Assembly (NCBI GenBank): GCA_003602285.1
Contig: QZVU01000001.1
Span: 248,001 to 312,000 of the forward strand
DNA length: 64,000 nt
Origin: Arthrobacter frigidicola
GTDB taxonomy: Bacteria > Actinomycetota > Actinomycetes > Actinomycetales > Micrococcaceae
Direction of reading: 5' to 3'
A program made the position numbers and the translations under genes. Under the pieces are notes generated by a model. It saw only the letters and a list, made by a program, of their open reading frames with translations, was not told where the DNA came from and searched no databases. Every line of letters starts with the position of its first letter. The first letter of the stretch is position 1. Below are positions 1 through 9,000 of this stretch, piece by piece.

Positions 1-366
1 GAAAAGTACGGCTGCGAGCCGGGAGGCTTCGAGTCGATCAACGACGGCGGCGGGGCCGTCACCCTTGAGGCGCTCCTCAATGACGACGTCCAGGTGGTCG
101 ACATCTACACCACGACCCCGTCGATCGAGGACAACGATCTCGTGGTCCTCGAGGACCCCGAGAACCTGTTCATCGCCCAGCAGGTTCTCCCGCTGGTCAA
201 CCTCGACACCGTGAACGAGGACGCTCAGGACGTACTCAACGAGATCTCGTCCCAGCTGACCACCGAGGACCTCATCGATCTCAACCGCCAGGTCAGCGGC
301 GACGAGAAGCGCAATCCGGCAGACGCGGCAGCGGACTGGCTGGAGGAAAAGGGCCTCGCCGGCTAG
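1..366 (+). CDS. Osmoprotectant (glycine betaine/choline) ABC transporter substrate-binding protein, C-terminal part, cut by window start
   Basis: The reading frame is open from base 1 to the TAG at 364-366 and gives the last 121 residues of a ProX/OpuC-type binding protein. It is very similar along its length to the C-terminus of the complete protein encoded at 595-1554: both contain EKYGCEP, INDGGGA, TTTPSI, DNDLVVLEDP and the end NLNRQVSGDEKRNP or a close variant. The family binds quaternary ammonium compounds outside the membrane and delivers them to an ABC permease. The start, signal peptide and any permease genes lie outside the window. It is followed by a strong hairpin at 401-435 and then by its paralogue, so this is a tandem gene duplication. 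Confidence 0.85.
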   Translation, partial: EKYGCEPGGFESINDGGGAVTLEALLNDDVQVVDIYTTTPSIEDNDLVVLEDPENLFIAQQVLPLVNLDTVNEDAQDVLNEISSQLTTEDLIDLNRQVSGDEKRNPADAAADWLEEKGLAG

Positions 367-400
367 GAGCCCGGGCAACCGGTTTCCTCGGCGTGCAGCA

Positions 401-435
401 CCTTCGGCAGGGACCCAACGGGTCCCTGCCGAAGG
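401..435 (+). terminator. Hairpin terminator after the first binding-protein gene
   Basis: Perfect 16-bp inverted repeat (401-416 with 420-435) with a 3-base loop, 35 bases after the stop codon. There is no T-run, which is common in high-GC actinobacteria. Confidence 0.65.
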
Positions 436-497
436 GGCGGTGGTCCCCGGCGGGTTCGACATCGCCGCGGGCCTCCTCATGAGCCCGGTCCACGATC

Positions 498-523
498 CGC
501 CCCGCCGGTGAAACGGCGGGGCG
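498..523 (+). promoter_or_regulatory. GC-rich hairpin in the leader of the second binding-protein gene
   Basis: A 10-bp perfect stem (CGCCCCGCCG with CGGCGGGGCG) and 6-base loop lie about 70 bases upstream of the ATG at 595. It could be an attenuator or a second terminator arm; the sequence does not decide between them. Confidence 0.35.
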
Positions 524-594
524 AATCTCGGGCCGGTGGCACTGCAGGAACCTGGCCGGCGGTCCGCCGCCGCCAGCGGACCGAGAGGAACACC

Positions 595-1554
595 ATGAAG
601 AAACTTTCTGCCCCGCACGCCGGACGGCTCACCCTGTCGGGGCTGGCCCTGACGGGCCTGCTGGCGGTGACGGCCTGCGGTGGGAACAGTGACCCCGCCG
701 CCGGACCAGGTGGCGATGCGGCCGGCGGCTCCATCGTCGTGGGGTCGGCCGACTTCCCTGAAAGCCAGATCATTGCGGAAATCTATGCCGGAGCCCTGAA
801 CGCCGAGGGCATCGATGCAAGCACGAAGCTGAACATCGGTTCGCGGGAAATCTATCTGGCGGCCGTGGCGGAGGGCTCGGTCCAGGTCGTTCCCGACTAC
901 AGCGGCAACCTGCTGCTGTTCTCGGACCCCCAGTCCACCGCCCAGGCCCCGGAGGAAATCGTCGAGGCCCTGCCCGATGCCCTGAAGACGAAGTTCCCGG
1001 AGGCCGATCTTGGCATTCTCGAGGCCTCCGAGGCCGAGAACAGGGACGCAATGGTCGTCACGAGGGAGACGGCCGAGAAGTACGGGCTGACGTCGATCGC
1101 CGATATGGCCGAGGTCTGCGACGAGCTGACCATCGGCGCGCCCGGCACCTTCCGGGAGCGGCCCTACGGGCTGCCCGGGCTCAAGGAAAAATACGGCTGC
1201 GAGCCTGCAGGCTTCGAGGCCATCAACGACGGTGGCGGGGCCATCACGGTGGAGGCACTGTTGAACGACGACATCCAGGTGGCCGATATCTTCACCACCA
1301 CGCCGTCCATCGTGGACAACGACCTTGTGGTGCTCGAGGATCCCAAGAACAACTGGCTTGCCCAGCAGGTCCTGCCGGTGGTGAACATGGACACCGTGGG
1401 GGAGGACGCTCGGGCGGTCCTCAACGAGGTGTCGGGGGAGCTGACCACCGAGGACCTGATCAACCTCAACCGCCAGGTCAGCGGGGATGAGAAGCGCAAC
1501 CCGTCCGACGCGGCGGCGGGCTGGCTCGAGGAGAAGGGCCTGGCCGGCTCCTGA
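595..1554 (+). CDS. Osmoprotectant (glycine betaine/choline) ABC transporter substrate-binding lipoprotein
   Basis: A 319-residue ProX/OpuC-family protein. The ATG at 595 follows GAGAGGAAC at a suitable distance and begins a typical lipoprotein signal: a basic start (MKK), a hydrophobic stretch, then the lipobox LAVTAC with Cys at about residue 27. The frame is open further upstream to 508, but that extension has no signal-peptide character. The mature part opens with the family-like segment IVVGSADFPESQIIAEIYAG (SADFPES marks these proteins) and ends with a C-terminal lobe shared with the upstream paralogue. The role is capture of glycine betaine, choline or a similar solute at the outer face of the membrane. 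No permease or ATPase follows, so it must work with subunits encoded upstream of the window or elsewhere. Confidence 0.88.
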   Translation: MKKLSAPHAGRLTLSGLALTGLLAVTACGGNSDPAAGPGGDAAGGSIVVGSADFPESQIIAEIYAGALNAEGIDASTKLNIGSREIYLAAVAEGSVQVVPDYSGNLLLFSDPQSTAQAPEEIVEALPDALKTKFPEADLGILEASEAENRDAMVVTRETAEKYGLTSIADMAEVCDELTIGAPGTFRERPYGLPGLKEKYGCEPAGFEAINDGGGAITVEALLNDDIQVADIFTTTPSIVDNDLVVLEDPKNNWLAQQVLPVVNMDTVGEDARAVLNEVSGELTTEDLINLNRQVSGDEKRNPSDAAAGWLEEKGLAGS

Positions 1555-1576
1555 GCCCGGCCGGTACGTCTTCGGG

Positions 1577-1609
1577 GGTCCGGTACGCGGCAATTCCGCG
1601 TACCGGGCC
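1577..1609 (+). terminator. Hairpin between binding-protein gene and alaA
   Basis: A 14-bp stem with one G-T pair (GGTCCGGTACGCGG with CCGCGTACCGGGCC) and a 5-base loop, 22 bases after the stop and 22 bases before the alaA start. No T-run. Confidence 0.55.
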
Positions 1610-1631
1610 CCAGCTGTGGCATTCTGAACGA

Positions 1632-2849
1632 ATGGCAAAGTACAGGCAGTCCGACAAGCTCCACAATGTGCTCTACGACATCCGGGGGCCGCTGCTTGAG
1701 CACGCGAAGATCATGGAGGCCCAGGGCCACCGGATCCTGAAACTTAATATCGGCAATCCCGCGCCGTTCGGCTTCGAGGCCCCCGACGCGATCCTCGTGG
1801 ACATGATCCGCAACCTGCCCAAGTCCCAGGGGTACAGCGACTCCCGGGGAATCTTCTCGGCCCGGACCGCCGTCGTGCAGTACTACCAGGGCCGCGGCAT
1901 CCAGAACATCGACATCGACGACGTGTACCTGGGCAACGGGGTCAGCGAGCTGATCACCCTCTCCCTCCAGGCCCTGCTCAATAACGGCGACGAGATCCTC
2001 GTACCCACCCCGGACTATCCGCTGTGGACGGCGTCGGCGAGCCTGGCCGGCGGCACCGCGGTGCACTACCTCTGCGACGAGGACAACCACTGGTGGCCCG
2101 ACCTCGAGGACATGGCCGCCAAGATCAGCCCCGCCACCAAGGGGATCGTGCTGATCAACCCAAACAACCCGACCGGCGCGGTCTACCCGCGGCACGTGAT
2201 CGAGGGCGTCGTGGCGCTGGCCCGCGAGTACAACCTGATCATATTCGCCGACGAGATCTACGAAAAAATCCTCTACGACGACGCCGTGCACGTGAATGCG
2301 GCCTCGGTGACCGGCGACGACGTGCTGTGCCTGACCTTCAGCGGGCTCTCCAAGGCCTACCGCATCGCCGGGTTCCGTAGCGGCTGGATGGCCATTTCCG
2401 GCCCGAAGGAGGACGCCGAGGACTATATCGAGGGCATCAACCTGCTGGCCAATATGCGCCTGTGCGCCAACGTGCCGGCGCAGCATGCCATCCAGACGGC
2501 CCTGGGCGGCTACCAGAGCATCAACGACCTGATCCTGCCCGGCGGGCGGCTCAAGGCGCAGCGCGACAAGGCCACCGAACTGCTCAACGCCATTCCGGGA
2601 GTGAGCTGCGAGCCCGCGGCCGGCGCCCTCTACCTCTTCCCGCGCCTCGACCCCGAGGTGTACCCGATCCGGGATGACGAGAAATTCGCCCTTGACCTGC
2701 TCAAGCAGCAGAAAATCCTGATCTCGCACGGACGGGCGTTCAATTGGATCAACCCGGATCATTTCCGGATGGTCACCCTGCCCAGCGTCGAGGTCATCGA
2801 AGACGCCGTGGGGCGGCTGGCCGAATTCCTGGGGTCGTATAAGCAGTAA
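1632..2849 (+). CDS. alaA: Alanine aminotransferase, AlaA type (PLP-dependent class I/II)
   Basis: A 405-residue fold-type I aminotransferase, the same length as E. coli AlaA and with a closely similar sequence pattern (YDIRGP near the start, LNIGNPAPFGFEAPD, GNGVSELI, INPNNPTGAVYP, ANVPAQHAIQTALGGYQSI, HFRMVTLPSVE). The PLP lysine is in SGLSKAYRIAGFRSGW at about residue 240, and the family Asp is in FADEIYEKILYDD. The reaction is transfer of an amino group between glutamate and pyruvate to form alanine. It follows the hairpin at 1577-1609, so it is probably transcribed on its own. Only 21 bases separate its stop from the start of the broken PPK2 gene, so the two may once have shared a transcript. 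Confidence 0.93.
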   Translation: MAKYRQSDKLHNVLYDIRGPLLEHAKIMEAQGHRILKLNIGNPAPFGFEAPDAILVDMIRNLPKSQGYSDSRGIFSARTAVVQYYQGRGIQNIDIDDVYLGNGVSELITLSLQALLNNGDEILVPTPDYPLWTASASLAGGTAVHYLCDEDNHWWPDLEDMAAKISPATKGIVLINPNNPTGAVYPRHVIEGVVALAREYNLIIFADEIYEKILYDDAVHVNAASVTGDDVLCLTFSGLSKAYRIAGFRSGWMAISGPKEDAEDYIEGINLLANMRLCANVPAQHAIQTALGGYQSINDLILPGGRLKAQRDKATELLNAIPGVSCEPAAGALYLFPRLDPEVYPIRDDEKFALDLLKQQKILISHGRAFNWINPDHFRMVTLPSVEVIEDAVGRLAEFLGSYKQ

Positions 2850-2870
2850 CGCCGACGGCAAGGAGACACC

Positions 2871-3537
2871 ATGGACCGCTCAGTGTTCGCTACGGACCCG
2901 CGCGAACTTCTGTTTGCCGGACCGGACTTCGGCTAGCATCGTGCGGCACGTCATCGGCGCCGTCGACCCCCAGGGCGTGCACCACCACGCGTTCAAGGCC
3001 CCCACCGCAGCCGAGCGGCGCCACGACTTCCTGTGGCGGATCCTGAAGCAGCTGCCCGGCCCGGGCATGATCGGCGTCTTCGACCGGTCCCACTATGAGG
3101 ACGTGCTCGTCCACAAGGTCCGCGGGCTGTCTCCGGCGGAGGAGATCGAACGCCGGTACGGTGCGATCGCTCAGTTCGAGGCAGGGCTGGCCGCCGCCGG
3201 CACGCGGGTGCTGAAGGTCATGCTCCACATCAGCAAAGAGGAGCAGAAACTCCGCCTCACCGAGCGCCTGAACCGGCCGGACAAATACTGGAAGTACGAC
3301 CCGGGCGACGTCGACGAACGTGCCCACTGGGAGGACTACCAGGAGGCCTATGCCACGGCGATCGCACGCACCAGCACCCCCGAGGCGCCCTGGTACGTCG
3401 TTCCTGCGGATGCCAAGTGGTACGCCCGCCTGGCCGTCCAGCAGTTGCTCGCCGCGGCCCTGGCGGACCTGCACCTGGGCTGGCCGGAGGCGCACTTCGA
3501 CGTCGAGGCCGAAAAGCAGCGTCTGGCCGCGTCCTAG
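2871..3537 (+). pseudogene. PPK2-family polyphosphate kinase, inactivated by an internal deletion that removes the P-loop
   Basis: The ATG at 2871 has a good ribosome site (AAGGAGACACC) and encodes a normal PPK2 N-terminus (VFATDPRELLFAGPDFG) that stops at a TAG at 2934. The rest continues in another frame from about 2935 as ASIVRHVIGAVDPQGVHHHAFKAP and runs to 3537 with the family landmarks FDRSHYEDVL, KVMLHISKEEQ, WKYDPGDVDER and APWYVVPADAKWYAR. Complete members have about 60-70 residues between these two parts, including the Walker A loop (a DxxGKGG-type motif). Here that segment is missing and the reading frame is broken, so the product cannot be an active kinase. An assembly error is possible but would have to remove a precise block. 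The stop overlaps the convergent xseB stop in a shared CTAG. Confidence 0.85.
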
Positions 3538-3779
3538 GAGGCGGGCCGGGTGCCGTTCTCGGCGCGGTCCCGTGCCGCGGCGAGGCGCTTCTTTGCACCT
3601 TCGAGCCAGTCCTCGCAGCGGTCCGCCAGCGCCTCGCCGCGCTCCCACAGCGCGAGCGACTCCTCGAGGCTGACGCCGCCGGCCTCGAGCTTGGACACGA
3701 CGTTCACCAGTTCCTCCCGTGCCTGCTCATACGACAGGGAGGAGATGTCTCCGGGGGCGGTTTCGGCCGGCTGGCTCAT
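3534..3779 (-). CDS. xseB: Exodeoxyribonuclease VII small subunit
   Basis: An 81-residue protein with the family core [37 protein letters not shown], predicted to be mostly helical. XseB binds XseA to form exonuclease VII, which degrades single-stranded DNA to oligonucleotides in the cytoplasm. Its ATG overlaps the xseA stop in an ATGA arrangement, so the two are translationally coupled with XseA made first. The stop codon overlaps the end of the convergent PPK2 remnant by two bases. Confidence 0.95.
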   Translation of the reverse strand: MSQPAETAPGDISSLSYEQAREELVNVVSKLEAGGVSLEESLALWERGEALADRCEDWLEGAKKRLAAARDRAENGTRPAS

Positions 3780-5161
3780 GGCTTTTCCTTTCCTGGCGAC
3801 TCCGGGCTTTCCGGTGCCGCCGTCGTGCGGGTGGCGGAGGGATCTCCGGGGGAGCCCTCTGAGGTCGGATCGGGCAGGGTGCCGGTGGCCCGGGCGGACA
3901 GCCGCCCGACCGCCACCTTGATCGATAGGTCAGTGCCGGCCGGTACCGCCGCCGCCTCCAGGACGACGCTCCCGTCTCCACGCTGCACGACGGCGTAGCC
4001 GCGGTCGAGGGTGTTCTGCGGTGAGAGGGCACGCACCTGGGCGCGCAGGTGCCGCACCCCGTCGGCGTGGCGGGTCACGGCGGAGTCCACCGAAAGGTGC
4101 GCGCGGTTGCGAAGCCGTTCGACGTCGGATTCGCGCACGTCGATCATCCCCTCCGGCCGGGCCAGGGAGGGCCGGGACCGCAACTGGTTGAGCCGGTCGG
4201 TTTCCCGGGCCAGGAGCTGCCCCAAGGAACGGGTGAGTGTGGCCCGGGCCTGCCCGATCCGGTTCAGTTCCTCGGCGACGTCGGGGACCACCCGTTTGGC
4301 GGCGTCGGTGGGGGTGGAGGCGCGCAGGTCGGCTACCTCGTCCAGCAGCGGCCGGTCGGCCTCGTGCCCGATGGCGCTTACGACCGGGGTATGCGCGGCG
4401 GCCACCGCGCGGACCATCTCCTCGCTGCTGAACGGCAGCAGGTCCTCGAGGGAGCCGCCGCCGCGGGCAATGATGATCACGTCAACGTCGTCGAGGGCGT
4501 CAAGCTCCGCCAGCGCGGCAGTCACCTGCGGGACGCAGCCGGGGCCTTGGACGGCAACCTCGCGCACCTCGAAGTCCACGGCGGGCCAGCGCAGCGCGGC
4601 GTTGCGCATCACGTCTTTCATGGCGTCGGAGCCGCGGCCGGTGATGAGGCCGATGCGATGCGGGAGCAGGGGAAGCCGCCGCTTGCGCTGGGCCGAGAAG
4701 AGGCCCTCGGCGCTCAGCAGCCGCCGCAGGCGCTCGATGCGGGCCAGCAGGTCCCCAAGCCCGACCGGGCGGATGTCCCGGGCCTGCATGGACAGCCGTC
4801 CCGTCTTGACCCAGAAGTCGGCCTTCAGCTGGGCGACCACGCGGGTGCCCTGTTCAAGGGGCAGGGCGAGCCGGTCCAGGACGCTGCTGAACACCGTGAC
4901 CGAGAGCGAGACTTCGGTGTCGACGTCGCGCAGGGTGAGGAAGGACAGCCCGTTGCGGCGGTTGAACTCGATCACCTGACCCTCGACCCAGGCGGCCGGG
5001 GCACGCTCGATGTGGGCTTTGAGCTTCTCGGACAGGACGTGCAGGGGCCACGGGGTGGCCGCGGAGGTCTCGCCCGCCGTGGCAGGCAGGGTCGAGCGGT
5101 TTCCCGGTTCGACGGCCGCCGCGGTGCGGCTCCCGTTCGGCACGGTGCCTTCAGTGGTCAT
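3776..5161 (-). CDS. xseA: Exodeoxyribonuclease VII large subunit
   Basis: A 461-residue protein. The ATG at 5161 ([10 protein letters not shown]) was chosen because the reading frame continues upstream for more than 1 kb through the next gene without homology. Domains in order: a low-complexity N-terminus, an OB-fold segment ([22 protein letters not shown], about residues 60-80), then the catalytic core with [38 protein letters not shown] and [28 protein letters not shown], all typical of XseA, and a C-terminal coiled region. It forms exonuclease VII with XseB, encoded immediately downstream. It is divergent from the membrane-protein gene at 5408. Confidence 0.95.
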   Translation of the reverse strand: MTTEGTVPNGSRTAAAVEPGNRSTLPATAGETSAATPWPLHVLSEKLKAHIERAPAAWVEGQVIEFNRRNGLSFLTLRDVDTEVSLSVTVFSSVLDRLALPLEQGTRVVAQLKADFWVKTGRLSMQARDIRPVGLGDLLARIERLRRLLSAEGLFSAQRKRRLPLLPHRIGLITGRGSDAMKDVMRNAALRWPAVDFEVREVAVQGPGCVPQVTAALAELDALDDVDVIIIARGGGSLEDLLPFSSEEMVRAVAAAHTPVVSAIGHEADRPLLDEVADLRASTPTDAAKRVVPDVAEELNRIGQARATLTRSLGQLLARETDRLNQLRSRPSLARPEGMIDVRESDVERLRNRAHLSVDSAVTRHADGVRHLRAQVRALSPQNTLDRGYAVVQRGDGSVVLEAAAVPAGTDLSIKVAVGRLSARATGTLPDPTSEGSPGDPSATRTTAAPESPESPGKEKP

Positions 5162-5407
5162 CGGCGCGCTGCTCCTCACCTTGCTGTCTGGGTGCCGACG
5201 CTGCGGCTGTGGCCCGTTCCGCTTCGGCAACGGGGCTCGTCCTGTCCACGGACCTATGTCTACCAGCTTCCCACGACAGCGCCGAGCCGGGGTGCCGGAT
5301 GGGGAGAGGAGGCCCGCCCCGGGCGGCCCGGGCACCCTCGATCGGTGCCTTCCGGCCCTGAAAGGGCATAACCTGATCCTCACGCACCCAACCGACCCAA
5401 GGACCCC

Positions 5408-6253
5408 ATGCGCACGCTGGCCTCTGCCTTCTTTGCCCTCGCCGCGCTGGCGCTCACCGGAGGGGCCCTGTCCGCGGCCTGGACCGAGAGCCGCTTCGTC
5501 GACCAGCAGGGTTTCGTGGACCTGGCCGGACCCCTGGCCAAGGACACCGAATTCCAGCAGGCCCTGACCGGGGCGCTCGCCGGGGAAGTGTCGAGGGGCG
5601 CCGGGCTGCCGGGGCCCCTGCAGAACCTGGTGCGCCCGGCCATCGAGAACGCGGCCTCCTCGGTGACCAGGATGGCGGGGTATCCGCGGGCCTGGGAGGA
5701 GACCCTGCGCATCTCCCACCGCCTGACCCTCTCTCGGGCGCCGTCGGACCCAAACGCGCAGACCCCGGCCGTGGTGTCCCTCGATCTGAAGCCCCTGGCC
5801 GGGCTGCTTTCCCAGCAGGTCGGGACCGGACTCGGCATCAACGTGCCGGTACCCCAGAACACGACGGTTGAGGTCGGGCGGCTCGAGCGCGGTGGTGCGC
5901 TGAGCCTGGTGAGCAGGATCGCCCAGCTCTGGCCTGCGCTGGCCTGGGGCGCCGGGACCTGCGCGGTTCTCGCCCTGGCTCTCGCCCGGAAGCGCTCGAC
6001 GACCCTCGCCCTGCTGGGAGCCGGCGGTGCGGGCCTGGGGGTCCTTGGCTGGCTGGGAGCCGGACTGATTCCGGACGCTGCGGCCGGGGCCTCCGGGTCC
6101 AGCGCCGTCGCCCGGATTTTCGTCCGCGGCTTCGCCGGCAGGGTTTCGACCGATCTTGGCGAAGCCAGCCTGCCCGTCGTCGCCGGCGGGGCGATGGTGC
6201 TGGCTGTGGGGGTGGCCCTGCGGTTCACGTTTGGGCGGCGAAGTATGCGTTAG
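5408..6253 (+). CDS. Membrane protein of unknown function
   Basis: A 281-residue protein with an N-terminal hydrophobic segment (LASAFFALAALALTGGALSAA, a signal anchor or uncleaved signal), a central region of about 150 residues predicted outside the membrane (RFVDQQGFVDLAGPLA onward), and three further hydrophobic segments near residues 180-200, 203-220 and 255-275. The C-terminus is basic (RRSMR). I know of similar unassigned membrane proteins between xseA and ispH in Arthrobacter-like genomes, but no function. It is divergent from xseA across a 246-base gap and 56 bases upstream of ispH on the same strand, so it may share a transcript with ispH. Confidence 0.7.
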   Translation: MRTLASAFFALAALALTGGALSAAWTESRFVDQQGFVDLAGPLAKDTEFQQALTGALAGEVSRGAGLPGPLQNLVRPAIENAASSVTRMAGYPRAWEETLRISHRLTLSRAPSDPNAQTPAVVSLDLKPLAGLLSQQVGTGLGINVPVPQNTTVEVGRLERGGALSLVSRIAQLWPALAWGAGTCAVLALALARKRSTTLALLGAGGAGLGVLGWLGAGLIPDAAAGASGSSAVARIFVRGFAGRVSTDLGEASLPVVAGGAMVLAVGVALRFTFGRRSMR

Positions 6254-6309
6254 ACCACACCCGCGCCCCCGGTGGGTCGGTTGTTCGACGAAACCGTTAG
6301 CATTGAACC

Positions 6310-7407
6310 ATGACCAGCACAGCAGTTCAGGTCCCCATGCCCATGGTGCCCCGTCGGCGCCGCTCTCCCGAGGACGTGCAGGCCGCCGCTCCGGTCGAGG
6401 GCAGGCGTCAGGTGCTGCTTGCTGCACCGCGCGGCTACTGCGCCGGAGTTGACCGTGCGGTCATCGCCGTTGAGAAGGCGCTCGAACACTACGGCCCGCC
6501 GGTCTATGTCCGCAAGCAGATCGTCCACAACCTCCACGTGGTCTCGACCCTCGAGGCCAAGGGCGCCATCTTCGTTGAGGAGACCGACGAGGTCCCCGAG
6601 GGCGCGCTGCTCGTCTTTTCCGCCCACGGAGTCTCACCGGCCGTCGTGCAGTCCGCCGAAGACCGCGGCCTGCGGACCATCGACGCCACCTGCCCGCTGG
6701 TCACCAAGGTCCACCGCGAGGCGCAGCGCTTCGCCCGTGACGACTTCGATATCCTCCTGATCGGCCACGAAGGCCACGAGGAGGTCGAGGGGACCGCCGG
6801 CGAGGCCCCGGAGCACATCCAGATTGTTAACGGCCCCGAGGACGTCGATAAGGTCCAGGTCCGGGATCCCGAGCGGCTGATCTGGCTCTCCCAGACCACG
6901 CTGAGCGTCGACGAGACCATGCACACGGTGAACCTGCTCAAGGAGCGGTTCCCGACCCTGCAGGATCCGCCCAGCGACGACATCTGCTACGCCACCTCCA
7001 ACCGGCAGGCGGCGATCAAGAAGATTGCCCCGACCTCGGACCTGGTGATCGTCGTCGGCTCCGCCAACTCCTCGAACTCCGTCCGGCTGGTCGAGGTCGC
7101 CCTCGAGTATGGAGCGAAGGCCGCGCACCGCGTGGACTTCGCCAACCAGGTCGATGAGTCCTGGTTCGAAGGCGTTCGAACGGTCGGCGTTTCCTCGGGC
7201 GCTTCGGTCCCCGAGAACCTGGTCCAGGACGTGCTGCGGCTGCTCGCCGAGTATGGCTACGGTGAGGTCGAGGAGGTCGTCACGGCGCAGGAGGACATCA
7301 TCTTCTCCCTGCCAAAGGAGATCCGCTCAGCCCTGAAGGCAATGGGCGATTCCTCGCAGGGACGGGGCGGTCGCGGGGGCCGCCGCGAACCGGGGCCCTC
7401 GAACTAG
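6310..7407 (+). CDS. ispH: 4-Hydroxy-3-methylbut-2-enyl diphosphate reductase
   Basis: A 365-residue IspH/LytB protein, slightly longer than the core family because of a basic, proline-rich N-terminal extension of about 33 residues. The three cysteines that hold the [4Fe-4S] cluster are visible in [12 protein letters not shown] (Cys44), [12 protein letters not shown] and [11 protein letters not shown], along with the histidines of VHNLHVV and FSAHGVSP and the TTLSVDET motif. It catalyses the last step of the MEP pathway, making IPP and DMAPP for quinones, carotenoids and undecaprenyl phosphate. The ATG at 6310 is used; the ATG at 6346 is an alternative that would remove part of the extension. 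The end runs toward convergent rmuC. Confidence 0.96.
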   Translation: MTSTAVQVPMPMVPRRRRSPEDVQAAAPVEGRRQVLLAAPRGYCAGVDRAVIAVEKALEHYGPPVYVRKQIVHNLHVVSTLEAKGAIFVEETDEVPEGALLVFSAHGVSPAVVQSAEDRGLRTIDATCPLVTKVHREAQRFARDDFDILLIGHEGHEEVEGTAGEAPEHIQIVNGPEDVDKVQVRDPERLIWLSQTTLSVDETMHTVNLLKERFPTLQDPPSDDICYATSNRQAAIKKIAPTSDLVIVVGSANSSNSVRLVEVALEYGAKAAHRVDFANQVDESWFEGVRTVGVSSGASVPENLVQDVLRLLAEYGYGEVEEVVTAQEDIIFSLPKEIRSALKAMGDSSQGRGGRGGRREPGPSN

Positions 7408-7488
7408 CAGCTTCGCCGGGCTGGCCGCCGGGCGCGCGGCCCGAACGCTGTCCCCGACCGGCGTCACCGTCGGGAGCGCCGCGCGCGG

Positions 7489-8916
7489 CTAGGCGCTGCG
7501 TTCCACGGGACCCTCGGAAGCCTCGGAGGTTCCGGGGGCGGCGAGGTCGAGGAGGTCCTGGCCGTCACCGATGGTACCCACCCTGCTGATTCCCGAGCCG
7601 CCCTGGGACCAGCCGTGCCCAGCACGTCCACCGGACTCGACCTCCGAGTCATCGGGGCCGTCGAGCAGTTCGGGTGCACCGAGCAGCCGCGGCGTGGCCT
7701 CAACGGCCTGGATGCCCGAGAAGGCGCTCTTTTCCGGGCCGGTTCCGGAGGGAACGGCGTCGAGGGAGGCGGCGTCGAAGGCGCCGATGCGCCGTGCCGT
7801 GGGCAGCACCCGGGTTTCCAAGGTGCCGACGAAAGAGTTGTACTTCTCGACCGACGCTTTGAGGGACGATCCGAGCTTGGCCACGTGGCCGCCCATGGTG
7901 CCCAGCCGCTCGTAGAGCTGGCGGGACAGCTCGAAGAGCTCACGGGCATTGTCCGTCAGGACCTCCTGGCGCCAGCTGAAGGCCGCGCTTTTGAGGATCG
8001 CCAGGAGCGAGACGGGGGAGGCCAGCGCCACATTGCGGCTGAACGCGTAGTCGAGCAGCCCCGGGTCGGACCGCAGGGCCGAGGCCAAGATCGACTCCAC
8101 CGGGATAAAGCAGATCACCAGCTCGGGAGAGTTGTTCGTGCCCTCCCAGTACTTCTTCTTGGCCAGGGTGTCGATGTGGGCGCGCAGGGCCTTGGCATGC
8201 TGCTGGAGCAGGGCGGTGCGTTCAGCCTCCCGGCCTGCCGCCTCCACCCCGTCCAGTTCCTGGGCCTGGAGGAACGCGCTCAGCGGCACCTTCGCGTCGA
8301 TGACCAGCTGCTTGTTGCCGGGGAGCTGGACCACCATGTCGGGCCTCGACGTCGACCCGGCGCCGCCGGAGGAGGCCATTTCCGCAACCTCGGCGCGGGC
8401 CAGCGTGGCCTGCTCGACAAAGTCGACGCGGGCCAGCATGCCGGCGGCCTCGACCACCCGGCGCAGCTGCACCTCGCCCCACTGGCCCCGGGCGCTGTTG
8501 CTGCGCAGCGCAGCCGCGAGGGAATGGGTCGTCGAGAGAAGCCGGGCGTCGGCGTCGCGTGCCTCCTGCAGCTGCTGCGCAAGCTGCCCGTACTGCTCGA
8601 CGCGGTCCCGCTCCAGCAGGCCCACCTGACGCTGGACCTGGGTCAGCTTCTCCGCCACGGGCGCCAGTGCCCGCAGCACGTTGGTCTCGTCGGCCGACCG
8701 TGCGGAGAGGGCCCGGTTCTGGGAGGCCAGCAGGTCCTTCTCCGCAGAGGCCGCCGCCAGTGCCGCGGTCGCGCTTCCCAGCCGGTTCATGGCGTCGTCG
8801 AGTTCCTCCCGGAGCTGGTCCGCCTGTCCGCGTCCGCGCGCGGCAAGAAGGAACGCGCCCGCGATGCAGCCGAGAACAAAAGCGAGGATTACGAGCACAA
8901 GTGTGAAACCGTCCAT
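7489..8916 (-). CDS. rmuC: DNA recombination protein RmuC
   Basis: A 475-residue RmuC-family protein. It has one N-terminal membrane segment (LVLVILAFVLGCIAGAFLLA, residues 5-24), a long coiled coil (about residues 30-140, rich in E, Q, R and A), then the nuclease-like core with RGQWGEVQLRRVVEAAGML, DMVVQLPGNKQLVIDAKVPL and ELVICFIPVES. The IDAK segment is the PD-(D/E)XK-type signature. RmuC limits inversions at short inverted repeats; the exact activity is inferred from the family. The acidic C-terminal tail (about 80 residues) is low complexity. It is convergent with ispH and divergent from ychF, with only 84 bases to the ychF start. Confidence 0.93.
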   Translation of the reverse strand: MDGFTLVLVILAFVLGCIAGAFLLAARGRGQADQLREELDDAMNRLGSATAALAAASAEKDLLASQNRALSARSADETNVLRALAPVAEKLTQVQRQVGLLERDRVEQYGQLAQQLQEARDADARLLSTTHSLAAALRSNSARGQWGEVQLRRVVEAAGMLARVDFVEQATLARAEVAEMASSGGAGSTSRPDMVVQLPGNKQLVIDAKVPLSAFLQAQELDGVEAAGREAERTALLQQHAKALRAHIDTLAKKKYWEGTNNSPELVICFIPVESILASALRSDPGLLDYAFSRNVALASPVSLLAILKSAAFSWRQEVLTDNARELFELSRQLYERLGTMGGHVAKLGSSLKASVEKYNSFVGTLETRVLPTARRIGAFDAASLDAVPSGTGPEKSAFSGIQAVEATPRLLGAPELLDGPDDSEVESGGRAGHGWSQGGSGISRVGTIGDGQDLLDLAAPGTSEASEGPVERSA

Positions 8917-9000
8917 GAAATCACTGTGGCAGGATGCGCCGACATTTCCGGGAAGGCACCCCGGCGGCGCGGTGCGTGCGGGCCGGTAGACTGTACTCCC

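Noticed and set aside
1164-2861. 565-codon minus-strand open frame over alaA
   Set aside because: It is fully antisense to alaA and part of the binding-protein gene, with composition forced by high-GC codon bias and no recognisable motif.
5162-6427. Possible N-terminal extension of XseA
   Set aside because: It overlaps the membrane-protein gene on the other strand and has no XseA homology; ATG 5161 gives a normal-length protein.
7615-9000. Possible 460-residue N-terminal extension of YchF
   Set aside because: Open only because it is antisense to rmuC; YchF proteins begin at the GTG at 9001 with the P-loop eight residues in.
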